Shown piece by piece: positions 16,586-23,394 of a DNA stretch of 27,500 bases. The translations under genes and the position numbers were made by a program. How positions within the stretch are numbered: the first letter of the stretch is position 1; every line of letters starts with the position of its first letter. Source of the stretch: Methylocystis sp. SC2 (GTDB taxonomy: Bacteria > Pseudomonadota > Alphaproteobacteria > Rhizobiales > Beijerinckiaceae); NCBI RefSeq assembly GCF_000304315.1, contig NC_018485.1, positions 1 through 27,500 of the forward strand. The letters run 5' to 3'. The notes below the pieces were generated by a model. The model was given only the letters and a program-made list of their open reading frames with translations. It ran no database searches and had not been told where the DNA came from.

Positions 16586-16637
16586 TGGGGCGGCCGAGAT
16601 CGCTGAGACGCTTTGCCGCGGCGAGGCGGTCGCCCCA
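16586..16637 (+). terminator. Inverted repeat after the receptor gene
   Basis: TGGGGCG (16586-16592) is complementary to CGCCCCA (16631-16637), beginning 4 bases after the receptor stop codon, with a GC-rich interior that can pair further. Only short T stretches follow. It could be a terminator or a 3' stabilising structure. Confidence 0.3.
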
Positions 16638-16727
16638 AGATTAACTTGTCGTGGCCTGCGCTTTTTGCTTACATCGACGCGCGCATGTGAATTTCGCATG
16701 CGCGCCGATTCCAGGGCTCGAGACTTT

Positions 16728-17093
16728 ATGCGTCGTAACTGGCTGACAGTTCTGCTGTTCGCGCTTGCGCTGACCGTTCAGGCCTTCGCGCCTGCGGCGG
16801 CGCAGGTCGCGTCGCGGCTGGGCGCCGGCGACGCCGTTAGCGAATTTTGTTTTACCGACGTCGCCTCGAGCGACCGATCGCAGGCGCCAGGCCACGCAAA
16901 GGGCCACCGCGACGTCTGCTTGTTTTGTCAAAACCATTGCGATGGCGTGGCGCCGCTGGCTGCGCGCGTCATTCATCTCGGCAAGGCGCCCGTCCAATGG
17001 ACAGCGCTTGATTGGACGGTGGCGGACTGCGCCCTGCCGACCCGCCTGCAGGATTTTTCCCGACAGGCGCGAGCGCCCCCCGCCAACTCCTGA
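16728..17093 (+). CDS. cruR: CruR-like (DUF2946) nascent-peptide copper sensor, copy 2
   Basis: The 121-residue product begins with a signal-like segment (MRRNWLTVLLFALALTVQAF). It carries CLFCQNHC (Cys64, 67, 71), flanking Cys41 and Cys101, and ends in RAPPANS with Arg115-Ala-Pro-Pro118 only three residues before the stop. RAPP codons are at 17070-17081. Cys spacing and the phrases VAPLAAR and TVADC are shared with copy 3, showing clear paralogy. Family knowledge: DUF2946/CruR proteins act as copper-sensing upstream ORFs, arresting the ribosome at RAPP when copper is low. I chose the ATG at 16728 because it opens the hydrophobic segment; the ribosome binding site is weak. The next gene is a 74-codon ORF 114 bases downstream. 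Control of that ORF is inferred. Confidence 0.8.
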   Translation: MRRNWLTVLLFALALTVQAFAPAAAQVASRLGAGDAVSEFCFTDVASSDRSQAPGHAKGHRDVCLFCQNHCDGVAPLAARVIHLGKAPVQWTALDWTVADCALPTRLQDFSRQARAPPANS

Positions 17094-17173
17094 TCCTTCG
17101 CACGCCGCCGCGCCGCTTTGCGCTCTCGCCCGGACTCCGGGCGCGCGCAGCATCGGGCGTAGCTTAAGGACAA

Positions 17174-17191
17174 CGCCGCGTCAAAGCGGCG
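17174..17191 (+). promoter_or_regulatory. Hairpin between CruR copy 2 and the next ORF
   Basis: CGCCGC (17174-17179) pairs with GCGGCG (17186-17191) across a 6-base loop, about 7 bases before the GGGAG that serves the ORF at 17208. A second short hairpin (CCCGG/CCGGG, 3-base loop) lies near 17138-17150. Both fall in the gap where CruR-type control would act. Confidence 0.3.
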
Positions 17192-17207
17192 GATCGGGAG
17201 TAAGCCC

Positions 17208-17432
17208 ATGTTTCGTAAACGTAGCCCGAGCGGCCGGGAAAGCGTCGTCGCCGGCGCAACGCTGGAATCTCTCATTGAGCGGGAGCGCGCGCAGGGACAC
17301 GCGCCCGGCATGGCGGCGCTCGCCGCCATCGTGCCGGCGCGTCTGTGGCGTGGAAATGACCAGCGCGTCATTCGCCTCATCGACCTCGAACGCCGCGCGA
17401 GATTCTCGCGGCCTTTGACCGACGCGACCTGA
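17208..17432 (+). CDS. Small protein of unknown function (74 residues) downstream of CruR copy 2
   Basis: ATG 17208 has GGGAG 8 bases upstream. The product is basic, without Cys and with one His, no signal peptide and no membrane segment. It reads as a helix-prone first half (ATLESLIERERAQ) and a second half RVIRLIDLERRARFSRPL. I do not recognise a family. Its stop is 4 bases from the start of CruR copy 3, suggesting coupled translation. Its location directly after a CruR-like ORF makes a copper-regulated function plausible, but this is inference from context only. Confidence 0.6.
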   Translation: MFRKRSPSGRESVVAGATLESLIERERAQGHAPGMAALAAIVPARLWRGNDQRVIRLIDLERRARFSRPLTDAT

Positions 17433-17436
17433 ACCG

Positions 17437-17844
17437 ATGTCTCCGTCGGCGTTCAGGCTCGCTTCGCTGCGTTGCGCGCGTGCGCGGCTTGGCGCGACTC
17501 TGCTGTTCTCAGCGGCGTCGCTCTTTGCCGTCGCGCCGCTCGCGCGCGGCGTCGCCGAGTCGGGCGTCGGCGGCCGTCTGGTCGCCCAACTCTTTATCTG
17601 TTTCGCGCCGGGGGCCTCCCAACCCGGCGCGCTTGCGGGGCGGCTGGGCCCCAAAGACGATCGCTCCGCCTGTATCCTCTGTCAGGCGTTTTGCAGCGGT
17701 CTCGCGCCTCTCGCGGCGCGGCCCGGCCCGATCGGCGCGACGCCCGTCCCGAGCTTCAAGCTCGCGCGGACGGTGGCGGACTGCGTCGCGCCGACGCCCC
17801 GTCCCAGCCCCGCTCACCGCCCGCGCGCGCCGCCGCAGGCCTAG
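17437..17844 (+). CDS. cruR: CruR-like (DUF2946) nascent-peptide copper sensor, copy 3
   Basis: The 135-residue product has an N-terminal hydrophobic segment (GATLLFSAASLFAVAPLA), a centre CILCQAFC (Cys79, 82, 86), flanking Cys55 and Cys116, and ends in RAPPQA, with Arg130 to Pro133 two residues from the TAG stop. RAPP codons are at 17824-17835. The spacing from the third centre Cys to the last Cys is 30 residues, the same as in copy 2, and GLAPLAAR and TVADC are shared. It starts 4 bases after the 74-residue ORF. The 113 bases after it are pyrimidine-rich, with little G around 17873-17900 and 17910-17945, as expected of a Rho loading region. A 45-codon ORF follows. Confidence 0.8.
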   Translation: MSPSAFRLASLRCARARLGATLLFSAASLFAVAPLARGVAESGVGGRLVAQLFICFAPGASQPGALAGRLGPKDDRSACILCQAFCSGLAPLAARPGPIGATPVPSFKLARTVADCVAPTPRPSPAHRPRAPPQA

Positions 17845-17957
17845 CGCTGCATCGCGAATGGCCTGCGTCGGCGTCAATTTTCTTCTCCCGCCGCCGCCGC
17901 GGGCCGCCACTTCGACTTTCACCATTCCGCCGCGATTTCTTTCGAAAGGGCATGCTG

Positions 17958-18095
17958 ATGAACGAACTGATCACGGGCGTCGTGCTTGAGACGCTTTGCG
18001 CCATACTTGCCGTGTCCTGTTTCGTCGCCGACTGCGCGATGCAGGAGGCGAAAATTCCCGCCCGCCGCAAAAGGCGGAACAGCGCGCAGCCGTAA
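17958..18095 (+). CDS. Single-membrane-segment small protein (45 residues), Cys-containing
   Basis: The ORF starts MNELITGVVLETLCAILAVSCFVADCAMQ and ends in a basic tail KIPARRKRRNSAQP. One hydrophobic helix of about 20 residues carries Cys14 and Cys21, with Cys26 and Met28 at its end and positive charges after it. That suggests a small inner-membrane protein with its C-terminus inside. AAAGGG lies about 6 bases before ATG 17958. An ATG at 17952 would sit too close to that site. I do not recognise the family. It follows CruR copy 3 after 113 bases, and its stop is 3 bases from the end of the convergent metZ. Confidence 0.6.
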   Translation: MNELITGVVLETLCAILAVSCFVADCAMQEAKIPARRKRRNSAQP

Positions 18096-18098
18096 AGC

Positions 18099-19304
18099 TC
18101 AGGCGCGCGCGGCGGCCCACAGCCCGCGGGCGAGATCGTCGACGAGATCGTCGGCGTCCTCGAGGCCGACCGAAAGACGCAGCAGGCCGTCGCCGATGCC
18201 GAGAGACGCGCGCGCCTCCGGCGTCAGCCGCTGATGGGTCGTCGTCGCCGGATGGGTGATGAGGCTCTTGGCGTCGCCGAGATTGTTCGAAATCTTGATC
18301 ACCTCCAGCGCATTGGCGAGGCGGAACGCCGCGGCCTTGCCGCCCGCCATATCGAAGCTCACCAGCGTGCCGCCGCCCGACATCTGACGGCGCGCCAAAT
18401 CGACCTGCGGGTGATCGGCGCGGAAGGGGTAAAGCACCCGGCTGACGGCTTTCTCTTCGGCCAAGAAGTCCGCGATCTTGGCCGCGCTCGCAGCCTGCTG
18501 CGCGACGCGCAGCGGCAATGTCTCGAGTCCCTTGAGCATCACCCAGGCGTTGAACGGCGACAGGGCCGGCCCGGTCTGGCGCAGGAAATTGTGGACGCTC
18601 TCTTCGATCAGCGCCTGCGAGGCCAAAATCACGCCGCCAAGACATCTGCCTTGCCCGTCGATGTGCTTGGTCGCCGAATAGACGACGACGTCGGCGCCGA
18701 AGTCGAAGGGCTTTTGCAGGAGCGGGGTCGCGAAGACATTGTCGACGACGAGCTTTGCGCCGGCCTCATGCGCAATGTCGGCGATCGCCTTGAGGTCATA
18801 GACCTCCAGTCCGGGATTGGTCGGGCTTTCCAGGAAGAACAGCTTCGTCTCGGGACGGACGGCCGCCTTCCACTGTTCGAGGTCGGCGCCGTCGACGAGC
18901 GTGGAAGGGATTCCGAGACGCGGGAGCAAATCCTCGACGACATAAAGGCAGGAGCCGAACAGCGCGCGGGCAGAGACCACATGGTCGCCGGCTTTGAGCT
19001 GGGCGAGCAGGCTAGCGGTCACCGCCGCCATGCCGCTCGCCGTCGCGCGGGCCGCTTCCGCGCCCTCCAGAAGGCACATGCGCTGCTCGAACATCGCCAC
19101 GGTCGGGTTCGAAAAGCGCGAATAGATGAAGCCCGGCTCGTCGCCCTTGAAGCGCGCCTCGGCCGCCTCCATCGTGGGATAGGCGAAGCTCTGCGTGAGG
19201 TAGAGCGCCTCCGACAATTCTCCGAAGGAAGAGCGCTGCGTCCCGCCATGCACGAGTTGCGTCGCGGGTTTGAGCGGCCTGCGGGGCGGGGCGTCGGCGG
19301 ACAT
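18099..19304 (-). CDS. metZ: O-succinylhomoserine sulfhydrylase MetZ
   Basis: This PLP enzyme makes homocysteine from O-succinylhomoserine and sulfide in methionine synthesis. The 401-residue protein belongs to the Cys/Met metabolism PLP family: YSRFSNPTVAMFE near 61, ATASGMAAV near 88, VVDNVFATPLLQKP at about 186-199, and the PLP lysine Lys213 in YSATKHIDGQGR. The phrases RSSFGELSEALYLTQSFAYP and GGTLVSFDMAGG match MetZ rather than cystathionine enzymes. I chose ATG 19304 because GGGAG lies about 7 bases upstream; the frame extends 9 codons further without support. A SAM-II riboswitch and a promoter lie upstream, so expression is probably repressed when S-adenosylmethionine is abundant. Confidence 0.95.
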   Translation of the reverse strand: MSADAPPRRPLKPATQLVHGGTQRSSFGELSEALYLTQSFAYPTMEAAEARFKGDEPGFIYSRFSNPTVAMFEQRMCLLEGAEAARATASGMAAVTASLLAQLKAGDHVVSARALFGSCLYVVEDLLPRLGIPSTLVDGADLEQWKAAVRPETKLFFLESPTNPGLEVYDLKAIADIAHEAGAKLVVDNVFATPLLQKPFDFGADVVVYSATKHIDGQGRCLGGVILASQALIEESVHNFLRQTGPALSPFNAWVMLKGLETLPLRVAQQAASAAKIADFLAEEKAVSRVLYPFRADHPQVDLARRQMSGGGTLVSFDMAGGKAAAFRLANALEVIKISNNLGDAKSLITHPATTTHQRLTPEARASLGIGDGLLRLSVGLEDADDLVDDLARGLWAAARA

Positions 19305-19390
19305 TGGTTCTCCCTCGGCGCGAGGCGCCATTCGCTTGATGCGCGCCGAACGGCGCTGCTACGCAAAAAGCGGGGCTTCCTCAGGGAGAC

Positions 19391-19449
19391 CCGGCCTTTT
19401 AGCGCGTTGTTTTTCGTGGCGGCAAGCCGGCCGGCTCAAATAACCACGT
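19391..19449 (-). ncRNA. SAM-II riboswitch (metA motif) upstream of metZ
   Basis: Reading the minus strand from 19449, CGTGG pairs with CCACG about 29 bases later to close P1. The loop holds TTATTTGAGCCGGCC, and the 3' part reads AACGCGCTAAAAGGCCGGG. GGCCGG there can pair with CCGGCC in the first loop, giving the SAM-II pseudoknot. The conserved CGCTAAAAGG and the AAAAACAA joining segment agree with the alphaproteobacterial metA motif as I know it. It begins at the predicted transcription start and lies before metZ, the most common target of this class. Ligand: S-adenosylmethionine. A covariance search with the SAM-II model would settle it. Confidence 0.88.
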
Positions 19450-19454
19450 GCGTC

Positions 19455-19484
19455 TATAGAGGGCAGAGAGCGCGCGGCTGTCAA
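19455..19484 (-). promoter_or_regulatory. Sigma70-type promoter of metZ
   Basis: On the minus strand a perfect -35 TTGACA (19484-19479) is followed after 18 bases by TCTATA (19460-19455), a fair -10. Transcription would begin near 19448, exactly at the 5' end of the SAM-II aptamer, which supports both calls. Confidence 0.7.
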
Positions 19485-19557
19485 CAGCTTCGGCTTGAAA
19501 GGCGGCGCGATTTGGCGCTTATGCCAGCGCAAGGAAAGGCGACGGGGCGATAGACGA

Positions 19558-20658
19558 ATGGGCGGCGTGCTTTCCAGCCGGCAGATTCAGGCGATGGCCG
19601 ACGCCGGCCAGATCCGTCTCGCCGCGCCCTTGGCGCATGGGCAGATTCAGCCGGCCAGTCTCGATCTGCGGCTCGGCCCCAAGGCCTTTCGCGTGCGCGC
19701 CAGTTTTCTGCCGGGAAAGCGGCGCGGCGTCGACGAACTCCTCTCCGCGCTTAAATATGACGAGATGTCGCTTGAAGGCGACGGCGCCGTGTTGGAGCGC
19801 GGCTGCTTCTATGTCGTGCCGCTGCTGGAAAGCTTGGCGCTCGGCGACGCTGTCCTCGGCGCCGCCAATCCGAAAAGCTCGACGGGGCGCCTCGATATCT
19901 TCACGCGGCTGATCACGGATCGGGGCGACCGCTTCGACGAGGTCGCCCCCGGATATCACGGCCCGCTCTACGCCGAAGTGTCGCCGCGCAGCTTTTCGGT
20001 GCGCGTCCGCACCGGCTCGCGATTAAACCAATTGCGTTTTCGCACTTATGCGCAGAGCGAATCGCAAGGCGGGACGCTCGGCGACGCGGCGCTCGACGAA
20101 CTGCATCGCGCATCGCCGCTCGTCGACGGGCCGCTCAATTTGCGCGACGGCGTCGTGCTGCGCGTCGCGCTCGACGCCGACGCGTTCGGGGGAATCATCG
20201 GCTATCGCGCGCAAAAGCACACCGACGTGATCGACGTCGATCGCATCGGCGCCTATCGCATCGACGATTACTGGGACCGTCTGCCGTCGCGCGACGGAAG
20301 GCTCATTCTCGATCCCGGCGATTTCTACATTCTCGCCTCGCATGAGCGCTTGGCGATTCCGCCCGACCTCGCCGCGGAAATGGCGCCGATGGATGCGGCG
20401 ATCGGCGAGTTTCGGGTGCATTACGCCGGCTTCTTCGACCCGGGCTTTGGCGCCGGGCCAGACGGCCGACCGGGCGCCCGCGCCGTTCTCGAAGTGCGCT
20501 CGCGCGAAGTCCCCTTCATCCTCGAAGACGGCCAGTTCATCGGCCGCCTCGTCTATGAACGCATGGCGGAAACCCCAAAGGCGCTTTACGGCCAGAGCGG
20601 CGTGTCGAATTATCAGGGGCAGGGGCTCAAGCTCTCGAAACATTTCATGGCGGAGTGA
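19558..20658 (+). CDS. dcd: 2'-deoxycytidine 5'-triphosphate deaminase, long form
   Basis: dCTP deaminase converts dCTP to dUTP on the route to thymidylate. The 366-residue protein is the long alphaproteobacterial form, about twice the size of E. coli Dcd, with two dUTPase-like regions. The first has GQIQPASLDLRLG and AANPKSSTGRLDIFTRLI. The second has ILDPGDFYILASHERLAIPPDLAAEM, FRVHYAGFFDPGFG and VLEVRSREVPFILEDGQFIGRLVYER. The ATG at 19558 gives the expected opening MGGVLSSRQIQAM. It runs divergently from metZ, with the metZ promoter between them, and its stop lies 4 bases before the cytochrome gene, so those two may be translated from one message. Confidence 0.92.
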   Translation: MGGVLSSRQIQAMADAGQIRLAAPLAHGQIQPASLDLRLGPKAFRVRASFLPGKRRGVDELLSALKYDEMSLEGDGAVLERGCFYVVPLLESLALGDAVLGAANPKSSTGRLDIFTRLITDRGDRFDEVAPGYHGPLYAEVSPRSFSVRVRTGSRLNQLRFRTYAQSESQGGTLGDAALDELHRASPLVDGPLNLRDGVVLRVALDADAFGGIIGYRAQKHTDVIDVDRIGAYRIDDYWDRLPSRDGRLILDPGDFYILASHERLAIPPDLAAEMAPMDAAIGEFRVHYAGFFDPGFGAGPDGRPGARAVLEVRSREVPFILEDGQFIGRLVYERMAETPKALYGQSGVSNYQGQGLKLSKHFMAE

Positions 20659-20662
20659 TCTC

Positions 20663-21676
20663 ATGCGCAAGGCGCTTACTGGCGGCGCGCTCGCCGCGTT
20701 CTTGGCGCTCTTGGCGCTCGGGTCTTTCGCCGCTGCGGAAGAACTCGGCGCGTCGAGCGCGAAATTCTGGTCGGTTCCGCAAGTCGACGCGCTGCCTTAT
20801 GACGCGCATAGCCGGCTGATCCGCCACGGGCGCGATCTCATCACCGCGACCTATTCGCATATCGGGCCGGACATGCCCGACCCCGCGCAGCGCTTTTCGG
20901 GCAATAATCTCGCCTGCGGCAATTGCCATCTCGACGCCGGCGTGAAGAAATTCGGCCTGCCGATTTTTGGCCTCGCCGAGGATTTCCCCGCCTATAGCGC
21001 GCGCGCCGGCGCGCAGATCACGCTGCAAGACCGCATCAATTCCTGCATGACGCGCAGCATGAACGGCCGCCCTTTGCCGGTTTCGTCCGCGCCGATGCGC
21101 GCCATCGTCGCCTATATTCAGTTTCTCTCGACGGGCGTCCCAAAGGGCGAGAAGCTTTCGGGACTGGGCGCCGGGACCATGCCGGAGCTCGCGCGCGCCG
21201 CAGATCCGGCGAAGGGGCGCGACATTTATCAGGCGCGCTGCATCGGCTGCCATAACGTCGACGGCGCCGGCGTGCAGAACAGCCTGCCGGGGCTGGGCGC
21301 CGGCTACGCCTTTCCGCCGCTCTGGGGCTCGGACAGTTTCAACGACGGCGCCGGCATGGCGCGGCTGATCACAGCGGCGAACTTCATTCACTCCAACATG
21401 CCGGACGGCGTCGATTATCTGCATCCGCGGCTTTCGCCAGAAGAGGCGTGGGACGTCGCGGCGCTTATGGTGTCGAAGCCGCGGCCGCATCGCGCCGGGC
21501 TGGAAAAGGATTTTCCCGACCTTCTGAAGAAGCCGATCGACGCGCCTTACGGCCCCTATGCGGACGGCTTCTCCGAGGAGCAGCACAAATACGGGCCTTA
21601 CGGCCCGATCCGCGCGAAGCTGAAGGAGATCGAGACGGAGAAGGGCGAGGTGAGGAATCCGAACAGCGGGAGGTGA
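20663..21676 (+). CDS. tsdA: Diheme cytochrome c, TsdA-like thiosulfate dehydrogenase
   Basis: TsdA oxidises thiosulfate to tetrathionate, or the reverse, in the periplasm. The 337-residue protein has a signal peptide (about 25 residues) and two heme c sites, CGNCH (85-89) and CIGCH (193-197). After the first site it has INSCMTRSMNG, where Cys128 sits at the place of the unusual Cys heme ligand of TsdA. Met246 in HSNMPDG fits the ligand of the second heme. The phrase NLACGNCHLDAG also fits TsdA. GGAG lies 8 bases before ATG 20663, overlapping the end of dcd. No other sulfur-oxidation gene is in the window, so the substrate is inferred from family features. A general electron-transfer cytochrome is the alternative. 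Confidence 0.78.
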   Translation: MRKALTGGALAAFLALLALGSFAAAEELGASSAKFWSVPQVDALPYDAHSRLIRHGRDLITATYSHIGPDMPDPAQRFSGNNLACGNCHLDAGVKKFGLPIFGLAEDFPAYSARAGAQITLQDRINSCMTRSMNGRPLPVSSAPMRAIVAYIQFLSTGVPKGEKLSGLGAGTMPELARAADPAKGRDIYQARCIGCHNVDGAGVQNSLPGLGAGYAFPPLWGSDSFNDGAGMARLITAANFIHSNMPDGVDYLHPRLSPEEAWDVAALMVSKPRPHRAGLEKDFPDLLKKPIDAPYGPYADGFSEEQHKYGPYGPIRAKLKEIETEKGEVRNPNSGR

Positions 21677-21685
21677 ACTCGTTTT

Positions 21686-21804
21686 CACCCCACCCCGGCG
21701 CTGCGCGCCGACCCTCCCCCTCAAGGGGAGGGTGTGGGCTGCGCGTCGGTCTACCCTCCCATCGAGGGGGAGGGTCGCGCCGAAGGCGCGGGGCGGGGTG
21801 GAGG
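21686..21804. repeat. Intergenic palindromic repeat element
   Basis: The segment is an imperfect inverted repeat. It opens with CACCCCACCCCGGCG, closes with GCGCGGGGCGGGGTGG, and contains two inner hairpins built on ACCCTCCCC/GGGGAGGGT at about 21711-21733 and 21753-21775. Elements of this type recur between genes in many Rhizobiales. It lies between the cytochrome gene and tRNA-Gly and may also terminate transcription. Copy number elsewhere cannot be seen from this window. Confidence 0.75.
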
Positions 21805-21857
21805 AACTCAGTCCCTCCCGTTGAAAGCGACCGCCGCCCGCGTTACACAAGGGGGGC

Positions 21858-21932
21858 GCGGGCGTAGTTCAGAGGTAGAACGTCAGCTTCCCAAGCTGAA
21901 TGTCGTGGGTTCGATTCCCATCGCCCGCTCCA
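21858..21932 (+). tRNA. tRNA-Gly (anticodon CCC)
   Basis: The sequence folds as a standard cloverleaf. The acceptor stem is GCGGGCG with CGCCCGC. The D arm contains GTTCAGAGGTAGAAC. The anticodon stem is TCAGC/GCTGA with loop TTCCCAA, and the T arm is GTGGGTTCGATTCCCAT. The anticodon CCC (21890-21892) reads GGG glycine codons. The discriminator base is T, as usual for tRNA-Gly, and CCA is encoded (21930-21932). Confidence 0.96.
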
Positions 21933-22047
21933 ATCTCCCTGAGCCATGCGAAAATCAGTCCGCAGACGCGGGGCCGCCGCTGTTGAGCATTCTCGTCAAA
22001 AGTGCGAAGCGGTTGCGCGATTGAATCACGCCCGACCGAAAGTGACG

Positions 22048-23394
22048 ATGCCGCAGGCCGCCCATGCTCACGCTCCCGCCGCGCCGCTCAGCGCCCATAA
22101 ATCCGGGCCGCTTAAGGGCCGCGTGCGTCCGCCGGGCGATAAATCCGTTTCCCACCGCGCGCTGATCTTTGGCCTGCTCGCGATCGGCGAGACGAAGATC
22201 GAAGGGCTCCTCGAAGGCGAGGACGTGCTGCGCACGGCGCAGGCCTGCCGCCAGCTCGGCGCGAAGATCCTGCGCCATGCCGAAGGGCGCTGGAGCGTCT
22301 GGGGCGCGGGGCTCGGCTCGCTGCTGCAGCCCTCGGAGACGCTCGATTTCGGCAACGCCGGCACCGGCTCGCGGCTGATGATGGGCGTCGTCGCCGGCCA
22401 CCCGATCCTCGCGCGCTTCGACGGCGACGCCTCGCTGCGCAAACGCCCGATGAAGCGCATTCTCGATCCTTTGGCGCTGCAGGGCGCGCAGGTTCTGGAG
22501 CAGGCCGAGGGCGGCCGCCTGCCGCTTGTGCTGCAGGGATCGAGCGAGCCTTTACCGGTCGAATACAAGACGCCCGTCGCCTCGGCGCAGATCAAATCCG
22601 CGGTGCTGCTGTGCGGTCTGAATTCGCCTGGCCAGACGACGGTGATCGAGGCCGAGGCGTCCCGCGATCACACCGAAAAAATGCTCGCGCATTTCGGCGC
22701 GACGGTCGTGAGCGCGCCTCACGGCCCGCATGGCCGCAAGATCACGCTGGAAGGTCGCCCGGAGCTTTTGGCGCGCGAGGTGCGGGTTCCCGCCGATCCG
22801 TCGTCGGCCGCCTTTCCGCTTACCGCCGCGCTCATCGTCGAGGGTTCCGACATTGTGATCGAAGGCGTGATGACCAATCCGCTGCGCAGCGGGCTCCTAA
22901 TGACGCTGCAGGAAATGGGCGCCGATGTCGCGCTGGAGAACAGGCGCGAGGAGGGCGGCGAAGAGGTCGCCGACATGCGCACGCGCTTCTCGCATCTTGT
23001 CGGCGTCGACGTGCCCGCGGCGCGCGCGCCGTCGATGATCGACGAATATCCGATCCTCGCCGTCGCGGCGTCTTTCGCCAAGGGCGAGACGCGCATGCGC
23101 GGGCTTTCCGAATTGCGCGTGAAGGAATCGGATCGTCTCGAGGCGGTCGCCGCCGGGCTTAAAGCCAATGGCGTCGACTGCGAGATCATCGATGACGATT
23201 TGATCGTTCGCGGCGGCAGGGTCGCCGGCGGCGGCATGGTCGAGACGCATCTCGACCACCGCATCGCCATGAGCTTCCTCGTCATGGGGCTCGCGGCCGA
23301 AAAGAAAGTCACGGTCGACGACGAGACGATGATCGCAACGAGCTTTCCCGCCTTTCGCCCGCTCATGGAGCGACTCGGAGCGCGCTTCTCGTGA
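22048..23394 (+). CDS. aroA: 3-phosphoshikimate 1-carboxyvinyltransferase (EPSP synthase), class II type
   Basis: EPSP synthase joins shikimate 3-phosphate and phosphoenolpyruvate in aromatic amino-acid synthesis. The 448-residue protein has [13 protein letters not shown] (Lys32), [15 protein letters not shown] (99-113), [55 protein letters not shown] and a C-terminal [15 protein letters not shown]. These match class II enzymes such as that of Agrobacterium CP4. Residue 105 is Gly where CP4 has Ala, a position linked to glyphosate response. ATG 22048 was chosen because the protein then aligns with the family start; the ribosome binding site is weak. Its stop overlaps the cmk GTG start. Confidence 0.95.
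   Translation: MPQAAHAHAPAAPLSAHKSGPLKGRVRPPGDKSVSHRALIFGLLAIGETKIEGLLEGEDVLRTAQACRQLGAKILRHAEGRWSVWGAGLGSLLQPSETLDFGNAGTGSRLMMGVVAGHPILARFDGDASLRKRPMKRILDPLALQGAQVLEQAEGGRLPLVLQGSSEPLPVEYKTPVASAQIKSAVLLCGLNSPGQTTVIEAEASRDHTEKMLAHFGATVVSAPHGPHGRKITLEGRPELLAREVRVPADPSSAAFPLTAALIVEGSDIVIEGVMTNPLRSGLLMTLQEMGADVALENRREEGGEEVADMRTRFSHLVGVDVPAARAPSMIDEYPILAVAASFAKGETRMRGLSELRVKESDRLEAVAAGLKANGVDCEIIDDDLIVRGGRVAGGGMVETHLDHRIAMSFLVMGLAAEKKVTVDDETMIATSFPAFRPLMERLGARFS

Noticed and set aside
18234..19553. 439-codon open frame antisense to metZ
   Set aside because: Opposite of a certain gene, with biased composition and no family features.
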